Source: CAVYOD01 sp963770045
Lineage (GTDB): Bacteria; Acidobacteriota; Aminicenantia; Aminicenantales; CAVYOD01
DNA length: 64,000 nt
Direction: 5' to 3'
Assembly (NCBI GenBank): GCA_963770045.1
Contig: CAVYOD010000010.1
Coordinates: forward strand, 75,259-139,258
Below are positions 9,139 through 18,319 of this stretch, one piece after another; positions within the stretch are counted from its first letter, which is position 1, and the number at the start of each line of letters is the position of its first letter. The notes beneath the pieces were generated by a model that searched no databases, had not been told where the DNA came from, and saw only the letters and a list, made by a program, of their open reading frames with translations. The position numbers and the translations under genes are program-made.

Positions 9139-10536
9139 CTATTTTTCTCTGGCTCTTTCGATCAGCCGGTCGACGTCAGCGATCTTTTCCTGTTCGGCTT
9201 CCCAGTATCCGGGGTCGCGCTGGGCATCGAGCTCGGCCACGGTCTTGCCCTGCTGTTCAACCCAGGTGAAATATTTGAGGTTATGCCAGCGAGCCCGGGC
9301 CTCCGCCGTCCCCTCCTGGGTCCAATCCAGGCTCTGGCCGTGAAAAATCTCCCCGAGGCCGGATTCCGCCTCGCGCTCATCCATCGGTCCTTCGGCGGCG
9401 GTCAGTTCTTCCATCACCGAATAATAACGATCAACGGCGTCGGTCAAGACCGTGACGATGACATCGCGCTTCCCGAACCGGTAGAACTTCGCCGTCTTGA
9501 TGGCCGCCAAGACGTTGCAGACACCCGAAATCCCGAAGATCCGCGAGATCCGGCGGACATCAGGCTCCGGGATTCCTAACCGGTCGACCATCACCTTCCG
9601 GCCGGCTTCTTCGGTCAGGAGCCGCAGGCCCTTTTTGCATTGGAGGTCGTCAACGCACACCAGCGCGTCCATATTCCCCACGTGGTGGATCCAGGTGACG
9701 TGTTTGTCGCCGATTCCCTGGATGTCGTGGCTGCCGTAGCCGTTCATGTACAGAGTGGGACACTGGACAGGCTCGACCCCGACGATCCGGTGGCCGGGCC
9801 AGACCTGCTTCAGCCGGTCGCCGGCGGCAATCGTTCCCGCCGAACCCATGGCCGAGACGAAGGCGGCGATCTTCCCGTCACCGACCCCCTGCGCCGCGAG
9901 CTCCGGCGCCAGTTCAAGAACCGTATTGCCGGTGACATAAAAGTGAAAACGATAGTTGCCCATGACTTCAAACTGGTTGAGGATTCGAATCCCGTCCGGG
10001 TCGGCGGCTTTGAGCTCCTTGCATTTGTCATATATTTCTTTAACATTGCTCTCGCTTCCCGGAGTTGCGATCGTCCTTGCGCCATAGCCGTGGATGAGCT
10101 CAAAGCGCTCTTGACTCATGTCCTCGGGAAGAATGACGATACTGTCGAAATTCATCCGGCAGCCGACATAGGCTCCTCCGATGCCATAGTTGCCGGTGGA
10201 GGGCCAGACCAGCGTGTGCCGTGAGGGGTCGACACCTCCCATCAACTCCTGTTCGACCAAGACGGAATAGGCGGCTCCGACCTTGTGACTCCCGGTCGGA
10301 AAGTCCTTGGAATAGATGACTACGATGGGAGACTCCACCGCCGTCAGCGACTTGGGCAAGATCTGGTAATAGATCCGGTTCTGGCCATCCCGCCAGCTGA
10401 TATTGAAAAGGTTGACCGGATCGAGAGGATCCCTGTCTTTCATCTCCTGGGCTTGGCGCCTGATTGCGATGGGGACCGTCTCGGGGTGAAGCATTTCCTC
10501 AAAAGTGGGTCCGAGGATGATGTTGTCTTTAGCCAT
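9139..10536 (-). CDS. fold-type-II PLP-dependent enzyme (cysteine-synthase/threonine-synthase-like)
   Basis: The product has 465 residues. The Schiff-base lysine is Lys 85 in TGSHKVGAA. It is followed by the STGNYGIGGAYVG loop that contacts substrate and by GSAGTIAAGD, the glycine-rich phosphate loop. This layout is that of the tryptophan-synthase-beta superfamily. The protein is longer than cysteine synthase (about 310 residues), with a C-terminal tail rich in Trp and Glu (YFTWVEQQGK, DPGYWEAEQEK). The substrate cannot be told from sequence: an amino-acid lyase, a synthase or a thiolase-like reaction are all possible. It starts at the ATG at 10536 after CAGGAGAG. It is convergent with the GntR gene and divergent from the SDR gene. 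Confidence 0.8.
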   Translation of the reverse strand: MAKDNIILGPTFEEMLHPETVPIAIRRQAQEMKDRDPLDPVNLFNISWRDGQNRIYYQILPKSLTAVESPIVVIYSKDFPTGSHKVGAAYSVLVEQELMGGVDPSRHTLVWPSTGNYGIGGAYVGCRMNFDSIVILPEDMSQERFELIHGYGARTIATPGSESNVKEIYDKCKELKAADPDGIRILNQFEVMGNYRFHFYVTGNTVLELAPELAAQGVGDGKIAAFVSAMGSAGTIAAGDRLKQVWPGHRIVGVEPVQCPTLYMNGYGSHDIQGIGDKHVTWIHHVGNMDALVCVDDLQCKKGLRLLTEEAGRKVMVDRLGIPEPDVRRISRIFGISGVCNVLAAIKTAKFYRFGKRDVIVTVLTDAVDRYYSVMEELTAAEGPMDEREAESGLGEIFHGQSLDWTQEGTAEARARWHNLKYFTWVEQQGKTVAELDAQRDPGYWEAEQEKIADVDRLIERAREK

Positions 10537-10646
10537 GGCCTGTTTTTCTCTCCTGACCGTCTTTCAAACCACTGACAAATTTACCTTATGACAAATTGGC
10601 CAAACATTCAATACGTGAACTCCGCCCCAGAAGAGCATTTTTCGAA

Positions 10647-10652
10647 TATAAT
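10647..10652 (+). promoter_or_regulatory. candidate -10 box of the SDR/DUF2867 gene
   Basis: A perfect TATAAT sits 19 bases before the ATG at 10672. No good -35 box lies at the usual distance, so the call is tentative and would imply a very short 5' leader. Confidence 0.3.
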
Positions 10653-10671
10653 AGACTTAGGGAAAGCGCGG

Positions 10672-12117
10672 ATGAATGTCCTTTTGACCGGAGCGACAGG
10701 TTATGTGGGCAGGCGCCTTCAGGAGAGGCTTGCCTCTGATCCTGGCGTCCGGCTTCGTCTTCTCGTCAGGAATGCGCTGAAGGTCCAAACGGGAACTCGC
10801 GAAAATATTGAAGTCATTGAGGGGAGCACGTTCGATGCTGCTTCTCTCAGGGCAGGCGTCAGGGGAATTGAGGCAGCCTATTATCTCATCCATTCCATGG
10901 GAGCCGGGAGAGATTTTCCCCAGCTCGAACGAACGAGCGCTCTAAATTTTAGGGACGCCTGTGTTGAGGCGGGGGTCAAGAGGATCATCTACCTCGGTGG
11001 ACTGGGGACCAAACAGACGGCCAGCGAGCATCTCCTGAGCCGGATCGAGACCGGAGAGTTGCTCAGTGCCCGACCCGAGTCGATCCAGACGCTTTGGTTC
11101 AGGGCCGGGGTTATCGTGGGCTCGGGAAGCGCGAGTTTTGAAATCATCCGGAATCTTGTCCAGAAGATACCGATCATGGTGACACCCAGATGGGTCATGA
11201 ATCGGACCCAGCCGGTGGCCATTTCCGATGTCCTCGATTATTTGGGCAACGCCTTGACCTTGAACGCCGGCGGGAACTTGATCATCGATATCGGGGGTGA
11301 GCCAAAAAGCTTTCGGGAGATGATCCTTGAAGCGGCCGAGGTGATGGGATTGAAGAGGCGCGTGATAACCTTTCCTTTCTTCACCCCTAGGCTCTCCTCA
11401 TACTGGCTGCTCATCTTAAGCCCTGTTCCTTACAGCATTGCCCGAGCCCTCGTAGATGGCTTGAAATCAGAAACACTCGTTGAAAATGATAAAGCCCGAG
11501 AATATTTCCCCGGGATCAGGCCGATGCCATACAGGAAGGCCGTGATCGGAGCCATCGAGGAGATCACCCGAAATCAAGTCTTAAGCCGCTGGTGCGATAG
11601 TTCCGCCAAGAAAGCCTGCGATATTCAAGGGCCAGAAAAAACTGCCGAAGCGGTCTACACCGACAGGCACAGATACGATCTCGGAGACGTGCAGAGTGAG
11701 AAAGTTTTTGAATCCTTCAGTTCGCTCGGCGGGGACCAAGGTTGGTTCCGGTACAACTGGCTCTGGAGGCTGCGAGGATTCCTGGACAAGCTCGCCGGGG
11801 GTCCGGGCCTGAATCGGGGACGGCGGGACCCTCATGAGCTCCGCATCGGGGACAGTCTGGATTTTTGGAAAGTCCAGGACGTCAAGGAGAACAAGCGGCT
11901 GCTCCTCTTGAGCCAGATGAGGCTGCCCGGCAGAGCCTGGCTGGAATTCTCTATCCAGGGCCGGACATTTGTCCAGACGGCTTATTTTCTTCCCAAAGGG
12001 CTCTCAGGAAGGCTCTATTGGTATTCGATGAAACTTCCCCACCTCTTGATTTTTCCGAACCTTGCCAAAAATATCTTGCGAAGAGCGAGACGCCAGACAT
12101 CAATGGAATCTCCTTGA
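10672..12117 (+). CDS. NAD(P)-binding SDR-family protein with C-terminal DUF2867 domain
   Basis: The product has 481 residues. Residues 1-290 form an atypical/extended short-chain dehydrogenase fold with the nucleotide motif TGATGYVGRRL starting at residue 6, like the NmrA/YbjT group. The second half (from about residue 340, DLGDVQSEKVFESFSSLGGD, GWFRYNWLWRLRGFLDKL) matches the DUF2867 layout. Fusions of these two modules occur in many bacteria; the reaction is unknown, with roles in lipid or quinone metabolism sometimes suggested. No signal peptide is seen. I chose the ATG at 10672 because TAGGGAAAG precedes it and the Rossmann motif starts at once. The upstream GTG in the same frame would add 28 residues without family character. 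Confidence 0.82.
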   Translation: MNVLLTGATGYVGRRLQERLASDPGVRLRLLVRNALKVQTGTRENIEVIEGSTFDAASLRAGVRGIEAAYYLIHSMGAGRDFPQLERTSALNFRDACVEAGVKRIIYLGGLGTKQTASEHLLSRIETGELLSARPESIQTLWFRAGVIVGSGSASFEIIRNLVQKIPIMVTPRWVMNRTQPVAISDVLDYLGNALTLNAGGNLIIDIGGEPKSFREMILEAAEVMGLKRRVITFPFFTPRLSSYWLLILSPVPYSIARALVDGLKSETLVENDKAREYFPGIRPMPYRKAVIGAIEEITRNQVLSRWCDSSAKKACDIQGPEKTAEAVYTDRHRYDLGDVQSEKVFESFSSLGGDQGWFRYNWLWRLRGFLDKLAGGPGLNRGRRDPHELRIGDSLDFWKVQDVKENKRLLLLSQMRLPGRAWLEFSIQGRTFVQTAYFLPKGLSGRLYWYSMKLPHLLIFPNLAKNILRRARRQTSMESP

Positions 12118-12175
12118 GGCTCAAAACTGAACTTTAGCCGCACGAATTGTAACGAAAGCAAATTTTGAAGCATGA

Positions 12176-12206
12176 AGGGATGTCCCCCTGGGGAACGTCC
12201 CTCAGT
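12176..12206 (+). repeat. copy of the interspersed GTCCCC/GGGGAACGTCC repeat
   Basis: This stretch reads TGTCCCCCTGGGGAACGTCC followed by CTCAGTT, a near match to the right arm at 21701-21730. It overlaps the end of the aldo/keto reductase gene: the stop codon at 12202-12204 lies inside the repeat. Confidence 0.75.
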
Positions 12207-13176
12207 TTTTTTTGAAGCTCGAGGATACTTTGTCCAGATGGTCCGATTCTTCCCGGTTGAGCGCAAACGTCAACGAGCCGATATTTTCCTGAGCCTGTGC
12301 CGCACTTGTTGCTCCCGGGATGGCCACAACCATTTCCCCGTGGAAATTGACCAGCCAGTTGAGAGCGATTTGAGCCGGCGTCACCTGGTATTTTTGGGCC
12401 AGTTCTCGGAGCGCTTGGATGACAGGCCGGCTCTTTTCCAGTCCCCTGGGCTTGAAGGCCCGCATGTATTTCCGGTAGCCCGAACGCTTTCTGATAAGGC
12501 CCGGATTCTCGTGGAATTTTCCCGAGAGCAACCCCTGAGCCAGGGGAGAATAGGCAATAATGGAAACTCTTAGCTCTTTGGCTGCATCCAGGACGCCGTT
12601 GGTTTCAATCCCACGATCGAGGAGGCTGTAGCGCACCTGGTTGGTGGCCAGCCCGAGCCCGAATGCGGAAAGCTCGGCATACGCTTTTCTCATTTGCTGG
12701 GCCGAGAAATTGCTGACCCCGACAGACCGTATCTTCTTGTCCCGGACAAGTCTGGCCATCCCTTTCATCTGGGCCTTGATCGAAGAAAGCGAAAAGGGGT
12801 TGTGAATTTGGTACAGGTCGATGGGAAACCCGTCGAGATTTGCGAGCCGGGTGTCGACGGTTTCCAGGATGGAACCCGCCGTTCTAAACACGGGCTGCCA
12901 TTTGGTGGCGATTATGACATCGCCCGGAGATTTTTTTAGAGCTCTTAGGGCCCGGGCCAGAGATCTCTCGGATTCGCCCTTGCCGTAAGATTCGGCCGTG
13001 TCAAACCAATTGATCCCGCCGTCCAGGCAAAGACGCACGATCTCTCGAATCTCCGCGTCCGGGAGAAACGCCCAGTATTTCCCGCCCAAACCTTGGCCGC
13101 GGCTGAACTGCCAACAGCCCAAGCCGAGAGCGGAGACCATCAGATCCGATTGCCCGAGTCGCCGCTTTGTCAACAT
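12202..13176 (-). CDS. aldo/keto reductase
   Basis: The product is a cytoplasmic NADPH-dependent reductase of 324 residues. The full catalytic tetrad is visible: Asp 59 and Tyr 64 in FDTAESYG, Lys 92 in ATKW and His 125 in YQIHNPF. The cofactor end of the barrel (IPGATSAAQAQENI) is also typical. It belongs to the branch that includes YajO/Gcy-like aldehyde and sugar reductases; the exact substrate cannot be told. The ATG at 13176 has AGGAGG at a 7-base spacing. Its last codons (FKKN) and stop lie in an interspersed repeat, so the C-terminal end may have been changed by the repeat. Confidence 0.92.
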   Translation of the reverse strand: MLTKRRLGQSDLMVSALGLGCWQFSRGQGLGGKYWAFLPDAEIREIVRLCLDGGINWFDTAESYGKGESERSLARALRALKKSPGDVIIATKWQPVFRTAGSILETVDTRLANLDGFPIDLYQIHNPFSLSSIKAQMKGMARLVRDKKIRSVGVSNFSAQQMRKAYAELSAFGLGLATNQVRYSLLDRGIETNGVLDAAKELRVSIIAYSPLAQGLLSGKFHENPGLIRKRSGYRKYMRAFKPRGLEKSRPVIQALRELAQKYQVTPAQIALNWLVNFHGEMVVAIPGATSAAQAQENIGSLTFALNREESDHLDKVSSSFKKN

Positions 13177-13508
13177 GAAAGCCTCCTTTCTCTTTCATTA
13201 TTTCATTGTCTCGGAAAATATTCAAAGGCAAAAAGCACAACGGTCTATCTCGTCATCTCGTCCATCTTGCCTTTCTCGTCATAAAACAGTGGAAACTGAG
13301 CTGTAAGCCGTGAACGGCTAAGAATAGTCGTAAGATTGCAGTTGCGTCGGTTGAAAGAGTTCGGGGGAATGGGCATACGGTAAAAGGGACTAGTTCTCGG
13401 GGAACGGGGTACGGGGTACAGGGAACGTTTTTCCCTTGACAAATAAAAAAATATATCTAATAATATATCTGGATATATCACGATATATCTTTATAAAAGG
13501 AGATAAGG
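13177..13508. other. intergenic region with low-complexity repeats and the padR promoter
   Basis: This is the divergent region between the aldo/keto reductase and padR genes. At 13246-13280 it has ATCTCGTCATCTCGTCCATC-type sequence, the complement of the GACGAGA words seen at 27296-27335 and 56150-56190. At 13390-13425 there is a GGGGAACGGGGTACGGGGTA run. The padR promoter and ATATATC iterons fill its right end. No further gene is supported. Confidence 0.6.
13436..13489 (+). promoter_or_regulatory. padR promoter with four ATATATC iterons
   Basis: TTGACA at 13436-13441 is a perfect -35 box, and A/T-rich -10 candidates (TAATAA or TAATAT) lie at 13458-13466. Across this stretch the octamer (A/G)ATATATC occurs four times, starting at 13450, 13462, 13472 and 13482. 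The steps are 12, 10 and 10 bases, so about one helical turn. The copies at 13472 and 13482 are the perfect palindrome GATATATC. They lie between the -35 box and the ribosome site, as expected for binding by the PadR protein encoded next door. Confidence 0.6.
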
Positions 13509-14033
13509 ATGCATGATCATCGTAATTTCAAGTTTTATGGGTTCAGGTTTCCGCCGCGCGGCGACCGTTTTTTCAACCGGGGAGATTTCAAGTATCTGAT
13601 TCTCGAGCTCCTTAACGAAAAGCCACGCTACGGCTACGAAATCATGAAGGACTTAGAAGACCGGTTCCATGGATTTTATGCTCCCAGCCCGGGTTCCGTC
13701 TACCCGACGCTCCAGTGGCTGGAGGAAGCAGGCTACGTCACTTCTGCGCCGCAGGATGGGAAAAAGGTTTACACGATCACAGAGGAAGGGAAAAAGTACC
13801 TTGCTGAGAAGGCCGGTGAGAGAGAGTCCTTCAAAGAACAAGTCAAAAACAGTGGTGGGGCGATTGGAGTCCGGAGACAGACGTGATGAAATAAGGACGT
13901 TTGGTACGAATGGGGTGAGCTGGGCAGCATGTTCGGCCACAGAGTCCGGCGAGCGGACGTCTCAAAGCTCCGGCAAATCAGGGAAGTCATCGCCAAGGCC
14001 CGGCGAGAGATAGAAGAAATTCTGAAATCTTAG
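13509..14033 (+). CDS. PadR-family transcriptional regulator, with frame breaks near the C-terminus
   Basis: The N-terminal winged helix is typical of PadR: FKYLILELLNEKPRYGYEIM, then SVYPTLQWLEEAGYV and KKVYTITEEGKKYL. The frame from the ATG at 13509 meets TGA-TGA at 13884-13889. Beyond this the same frame (13896-14033) gives KDVWYEWGELGSMFGHRVRR and a C-terminal helix ending EIEEILKS, just what long PadR proteins of this group carry. Between about 13847 and 13895 a family-like linker (KQWWGDWSPETD) appears only in another frame. Two compensating indels therefore fit, the first in the A-run near 13848. An AAGGAG site precedes the ATG. It probably represses itself through the iterons upstream. 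Confidence 0.82.
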
Positions 14034-14130
14034 CTTCGAATTAGATTCCAGGCCTGGGTCCGCCATTTCTTGATTGATTCGCCGGTTTGGGTTAAGCTCT
14101 TCCAAAAAGCGGTCCTTATAGGAGAGAACC

Positions 14131-16211
14131 TTGACCCTTCCCAGAAAACTCAGCCTCTGGATCGTCGTATTTTTGGTTTTGCGCTTTTTAGGCCAGTCGG
14201 CTTGGGCCGGCCAGGCTCCTTCGGCTCCAAAACCGCCGTCAACCTGATGCCGCTTCCGGCCAAGATTGTCTTCGGCCCGGGCAAATTGAAGATTGACTCT
14301 TCCTTTCGGGTGAGCCTGAGCGGCTATCAAGAGCCGCGGCTTGGTGAAGCCGCTGACCGACTTTCTCAAACGGCTGGTGCTCCTGACCGGAATTCCTCTT
14401 TCCCTTGACGATCGAAAAAGATCCTGCCAGGGCGGCTCTTCGAAATCCGCTGCTCCGGATCCGGCCAGAAGATCCAAACGGTCGCTGAGGATGAATCCTA
14501 CGTGCTCGAAATCACGTCCCAGAAGGCGGTTCTGCGCGCCGGGACTCCGGTCGGAATTCTGCGTGGGGTCGAGACCTTCCTCCAACTCGTTTCCCTGGAT
14601 GCAGACAGTTTCTTCATGCCGGTCCTTCAGATCCAGGATGCCCCTCGATTCCCCTGGCGTGGTCTTATGATCGATGTCTGCCGCCACTGGGAGCCGGTGG
14701 ACGTCATCAAGCGCAACCTCGAAGCCATGGCTGCGGTCAAACTCAACGTATTGCATTGGCATCTTTCTGAGGATCAGGGGTTCCGTGTCGAGAGCAAGGT
14801 CTTCCCCAAGCTCCAGGAATCGGGCTCGGATGGAAATTATTACACCCAAGCCGAGATCCGCGAAGTGATCGAGCACGCCCGAAACCTGGGCATCCGGGTG
14901 ATCCCCGAATTCGATATGCCGGGGCACTCAACGGCCTGGTTCGTTGGATATCCGGAGATCGCTTCCGCTCCTGGGCCCTATGCGATCGAGCGGCATTGGG
15001 GAGTCTTCGATCCCACCATGGACCCGACCCGCAAGGAAGTCTACAAGTTCCTCGACAAGTTTATCGGCGAAATGGCCCGTCTCTTTCCCGACGAATATTT
15101 TCATATCGGGGGTGATGAAGTCACCGGGAAGCAGTGGGACAATAACCCGGCCATCGCCGCTTTCAAAACGGCCAACGGATTGAAAAGCAACGACGACCTC
15201 CAGGCCTATTTCAACAATAAGATCCTGGCTATTATCAAAAAGCACGGAAAGAAGATGGTCGGATGGGATGAGATCTTCCATCCCGACCTGCCGAAAGACA
15301 TCGTCATCCAATCCTGGCGGGGCCAGAAGTCGCTGGCCGATGCGGCCCGCCAAGGATACATGGGCATCCTCTCCGCGGGCTACTATCTTGACCATATGCT
15401 CCCGGCATCGGAACACTATGGTGTCGACCCGCTGGAAGAGGAGACGGCTGACCTCAGCAACGAGCAGAAAGTCAGGGTGCTGGGAGGCGAGGCCTGCATG
15501 TGGGGAGAATTCGTCAATCCGGAAACGATCGACTCGCGAATCTGGCCTCGGCTGGCGGCTATCGCCGAGCGTTTCTGGTCTCCTCAAACAACCAAAGACG
15601 TCAACGACATGTACCGCCGACTGGATGTCACCGGTCGCCTGGTGAATTTGTTCGGCATCTCGGACGGCGGCAATTACAAGGCCATGCTCCGGCGCCTGGC
15701 TGGCCATCATCCCGTCGCTTCACTTCGTGCTCTGGCTGACATTGTCGAGCCGCTCCACCTCTACTTGAGGCCCGACGTCCGTGAGTACACCCAGTTCACT
15801 CCCTTGAACCGGCTGGTGGATGCGGCCAGGCCGGAAAGCACTGAGGCCAGGGAATTTCAGGCATTGGTCGAGGGATTCCTCGCCGACGGTCCTTCTTACG
15901 GCGTTAACCGGGAAAAAGTCATCGAGAAGCTGGTCCGCTGGCGCAACAATGAGGCTCTGCTCAGACCCATCCTCGACGGATCCTATCTCCTCAAGGAAAT
16001 CATCCCGCTCTCCGAACGTCTGAAGATCGCCGCCGAATCGGGGCTCAAGGCGCTCGACTACCTGGTGAATAACCTTGATGTGCCCCCCGGCTGGAGAGAA
16101 GAAAACCTGGCCCTTCTCAAGGGCCCTGAAAAACCGGAGTACGAGGTTGATCTCGTCATCATCCCGGCGGTCCAGAAACTCGTCGAGGCCGCGGCTGCCG
16201 GCAAAAAATAA
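14131..16211 (+). CDS. secreted beta-N-acetylhexosaminidase, GH20
   Basis: Cleaves terminal GlcNAc or GalNAc from oligosaccharides. The catalytic pair is in HIGGDEVTGKQW (Asp-Glu, near 15110), and substrate-binding stretches LHWHLSEDQGFR, IPEFDMPGHS and GGEACMWGE are all present. From about 14500 to the stop at 16209-16211 one frame is open. The N-terminus is broken. A TTG at 14131 after GGAGAG starts a signal peptide (LSLWIVVFLVLRFLGQSAWA). The frame is then lost near 14244, where adding one C restores STLMPLPAKIVF. It changes again near 14357 and near 14440, through the GH20b domain. After about residue 550 of the joined protein there is an extra helical tail. It sits next to NagB, which supports a role in GlcNAc use. 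Confidence 0.88.
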
Positions 16212-16225
16212 GCGGAAACCGGATC

Positions 16226-17020
16226 CTATCTTTTCTTTAGAAAATCTGTGATTTTATCCCGGTGCTCGTAAACCCAGAGATAATAATCTTTCCGTTGGAG
16301 CCGGCTGGCGGCTTGGTGATCGATAATAACCTTGGCCGTTCGGTGGAGTTGCAGGGCGGACCCGGGGACAGAGGCTGTCACCGGTCCTTCCACGGTCTTG
16401 GCGATTGCCTCGTTTTTTTCATGGCCCGAAGCGAGCAGGATGAGCATGCCTGCGTCCAGGATCGTTCCGATGCCCATCGTCAGGCAATAGCGGGGGACCT
16501 CATCCTTGTTCTTAAAACCAGGGGCGTTGGCCTCGATCGTGCTCTTGGTCAGCGTTTTGACTCTTGTCCGGGAAGCCAGGGACGAGCCCGGCTCATTGAA
16601 GCCGATGTGGCCGTTCCGGCCGATTCCCAGGATTTGGATGTCGATCCCTCCGGCCGTCTTGATCTTTTCTTCATAATCCCGGCAATGGCGCTCGATATCA
16701 TCCGGCGTACCGCTGAGCCGGTGAATATTCTCCCGGTTGATATTGATGTGCCGGAAGAAGTTTTTCTCCATGTAGGCGGAAAAGCTCTGGGGATGGTCCT
16801 CGGCGAGGCCGATGTATTCGTCGAGGTTAAAGGTCGTGACGCGGGAAAAATCCATCAGGCCCCTCTGATTCAGCTCAATGAGGCGCGCATAAACTCCCAG
16901 GGGAGACCTGCCGGTGGCCAGGCCCAGGACCAGGTCGTTCTTGACCTGCCACTTCTGGTGAATCAGCCGGACCGCTTCTTCGCAGATCTGATCATAATTG
17001 TCTTTGATGATGACTTCCAT
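16226..17020 (-). CDS. nagB: glucosamine-6-phosphate deaminase
   Basis: Converts glucosamine 6-phosphate to fructose 6-phosphate and ammonia, the last step of GlcNAc catabolism, in the cytoplasm. The product has 264 residues, the usual length. Motifs are GLATGRSPLGVY (phosphate loop), NLDEYIGL (Asp 67, the general base), GIGRNGHIGFNEPGSS (His 138, Glu 143) and LTKSTIEANA. The allosteric C-terminal tail of the E. coli enzyme is not obvious. It ends 14 bases from the GH20 stop (convergent) and is divergent from the GH18 gene. No nagA (deacetylase) is found anywhere in the window. Confidence 0.95.
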   Translation of the reverse strand: MEVIIKDNYDQICEEAVRLIHQKWQVKNDLVLGLATGRSPLGVYARLIELNQRGLMDFSRVTTFNLDEYIGLAEDHPQSFSAYMEKNFFRHININRENIHRLSGTPDDIERHCRDYEEKIKTAGGIDIQILGIGRNGHIGFNEPGSSLASRTRVKTLTKSTIEANAPGFKNKDEVPRYCLTMGIGTILDAGMLILLASGHEKNEAIAKTVEGPVTASVPGSALQLHRTAKVIIDHQAASRLQRKDYYLWVYEHRDKITDFLKKR

Positions 17021-17055
17021 TGTTCGACGGCCTCTCTTTCGCCTCTGTCGCGACT

Positions 17056-17061
17056 ATTATA
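17056..17061 (-). promoter_or_regulatory. candidate -10 box of nagB
   Basis: On the minus strand TATAAT occurs 35 bases before the nagB start. The best upstream box (TTGTTT) is 21 bases away, longer than usual, so confidence is low. Confidence 0.25.
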
Positions 17062-17178
17062 GGATTTTTCTTGGGCGGATAAAAACAAATTATTTCCGGC
17101 GCTTTTCTCCGTTGAAAAAACGCCGCAAAAAGGTTATAAATTTCTGGGAAACGCAAGATTCGTCGAACGAGCAACAAA

Positions 17179-18303
17179 ATGAGCAATTCCTCCAGGACCA
17201 TCGCGGGTCTCGGCTTAGCGTCTTTTTTTTGGCTCTGGCCGACGGGCGCTGCCAGACGCCAAGAATGACCGCAGACCCTCTTGCCCTTAGGCTTCCAGCT
17301 GGATAGAGTTGTCCTGGGGTACTACCCTCCTGGAAGAAAGCCGAGTTTGATCACACCAAAATCGATTATCGTTTTTTAACCTATATCGCGGAGGCCTTCA
17401 CCAAACCTGATTCTGATGGACATCTCGTTGTTGACCCGGAGTTCGTTTATCCGGAGCTTGTCGCGACCGCTCACGCCAACGGCGTCAAGGTCCTTATGAG
17501 CATAGGCGGGTGGGGGAATTGCGAGGGGTTTCCGGGGATGGCAGCGACTGCGGAGACGCGAACCCGCTTCATCGGCGAGGTGGTGGAGTTCTGCCTGAAC
17601 CATCACTACGACGGAGTCGACATCGACTGGGAATTTGTCTCCAGCCCTCAGGAACAGGCGAACTTCGTCTTCTTCATAAAAGAGCTTTCCGCGGCTCTCA
17701 AATCCCAGACGCCGCCGATGCTGCTTTCCATGGCCGCGCCCTCCAATGATTTCTATGGGAAATGGATCAACTACGAAGAGCTGATCGCCGACTTTGATTT
17801 CATCAGCTTTATGACTTATGACTTCCATGGCCCCTGGACGGACCACTCCGGCCACAACTCGCCCCTCTATAGCTGTGATAATGACCTCGATGGTTCCGTT
17901 AACGACACTTATCTTTATGCCCGAAGCCGTCAGATCCCGAACGAAAAATTGCTCCTCGGGGTCCCGTTCTATGGACACTCCTTTGATTGCCCCGGACTTT
18001 ACATGCCCTTTAAGACGAGCGATGAGAGCAGCTACCGGGAAGTCATGACGCTGAGATCGTACGGCTGGCGGTATCATTTGGGACCGTTGTGCCCAGGTCC
18101 CCTACGTCCAGAACCCAGACATGAGCGAGATTGTCTCCTATGACGACGTTCGATCGGTCCTGCGCAAATGCCAATATGTCAAAGAAAAGCAGGCGGCCGG
18201 GATCATCATCTGGGAGCTGAGCCAGGATTATTGGCGTGGGAAAGCCGAACTTCTCGAGGTCGTCGGCGCGGCCTTCCAAAGAAAGCGAAAGCCTATTCGT
18301 TAG
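17179..18303 (+). CDS. secreted GH18 chitinase-like glycosidase, split by frameshifts
   Basis: The family active-site motif DGVDIDWEF (DxxDxDxE form) is intact near 17615, together with VLMSIGGWG, ISFMTYDFHGPW and the last-strand IIIWELSQD, which contains the conserved Trp. GH18 enzymes cleave chitin or N-glycan cores (endo-beta-N-acetylglucosaminidase); which one is not decided. The ATG at 17179 begins a plausible leader (TIAGLGLASFFWLWPTGA). The frame is then lost: a TGA occurs near 17266, one base is missing near 17330 (YYPSWKKAEF is restored by adding it), and one extra T near 18076 separates RYH from WDRCAQVPYV. The GH42 gene starts 16 bases after its stop, so the two are probably co-transcribed, in the amino-sugar block. 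Confidence 0.82.
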
Positions 18304-18319
18304 CGAAAGGAGCAGGCCC

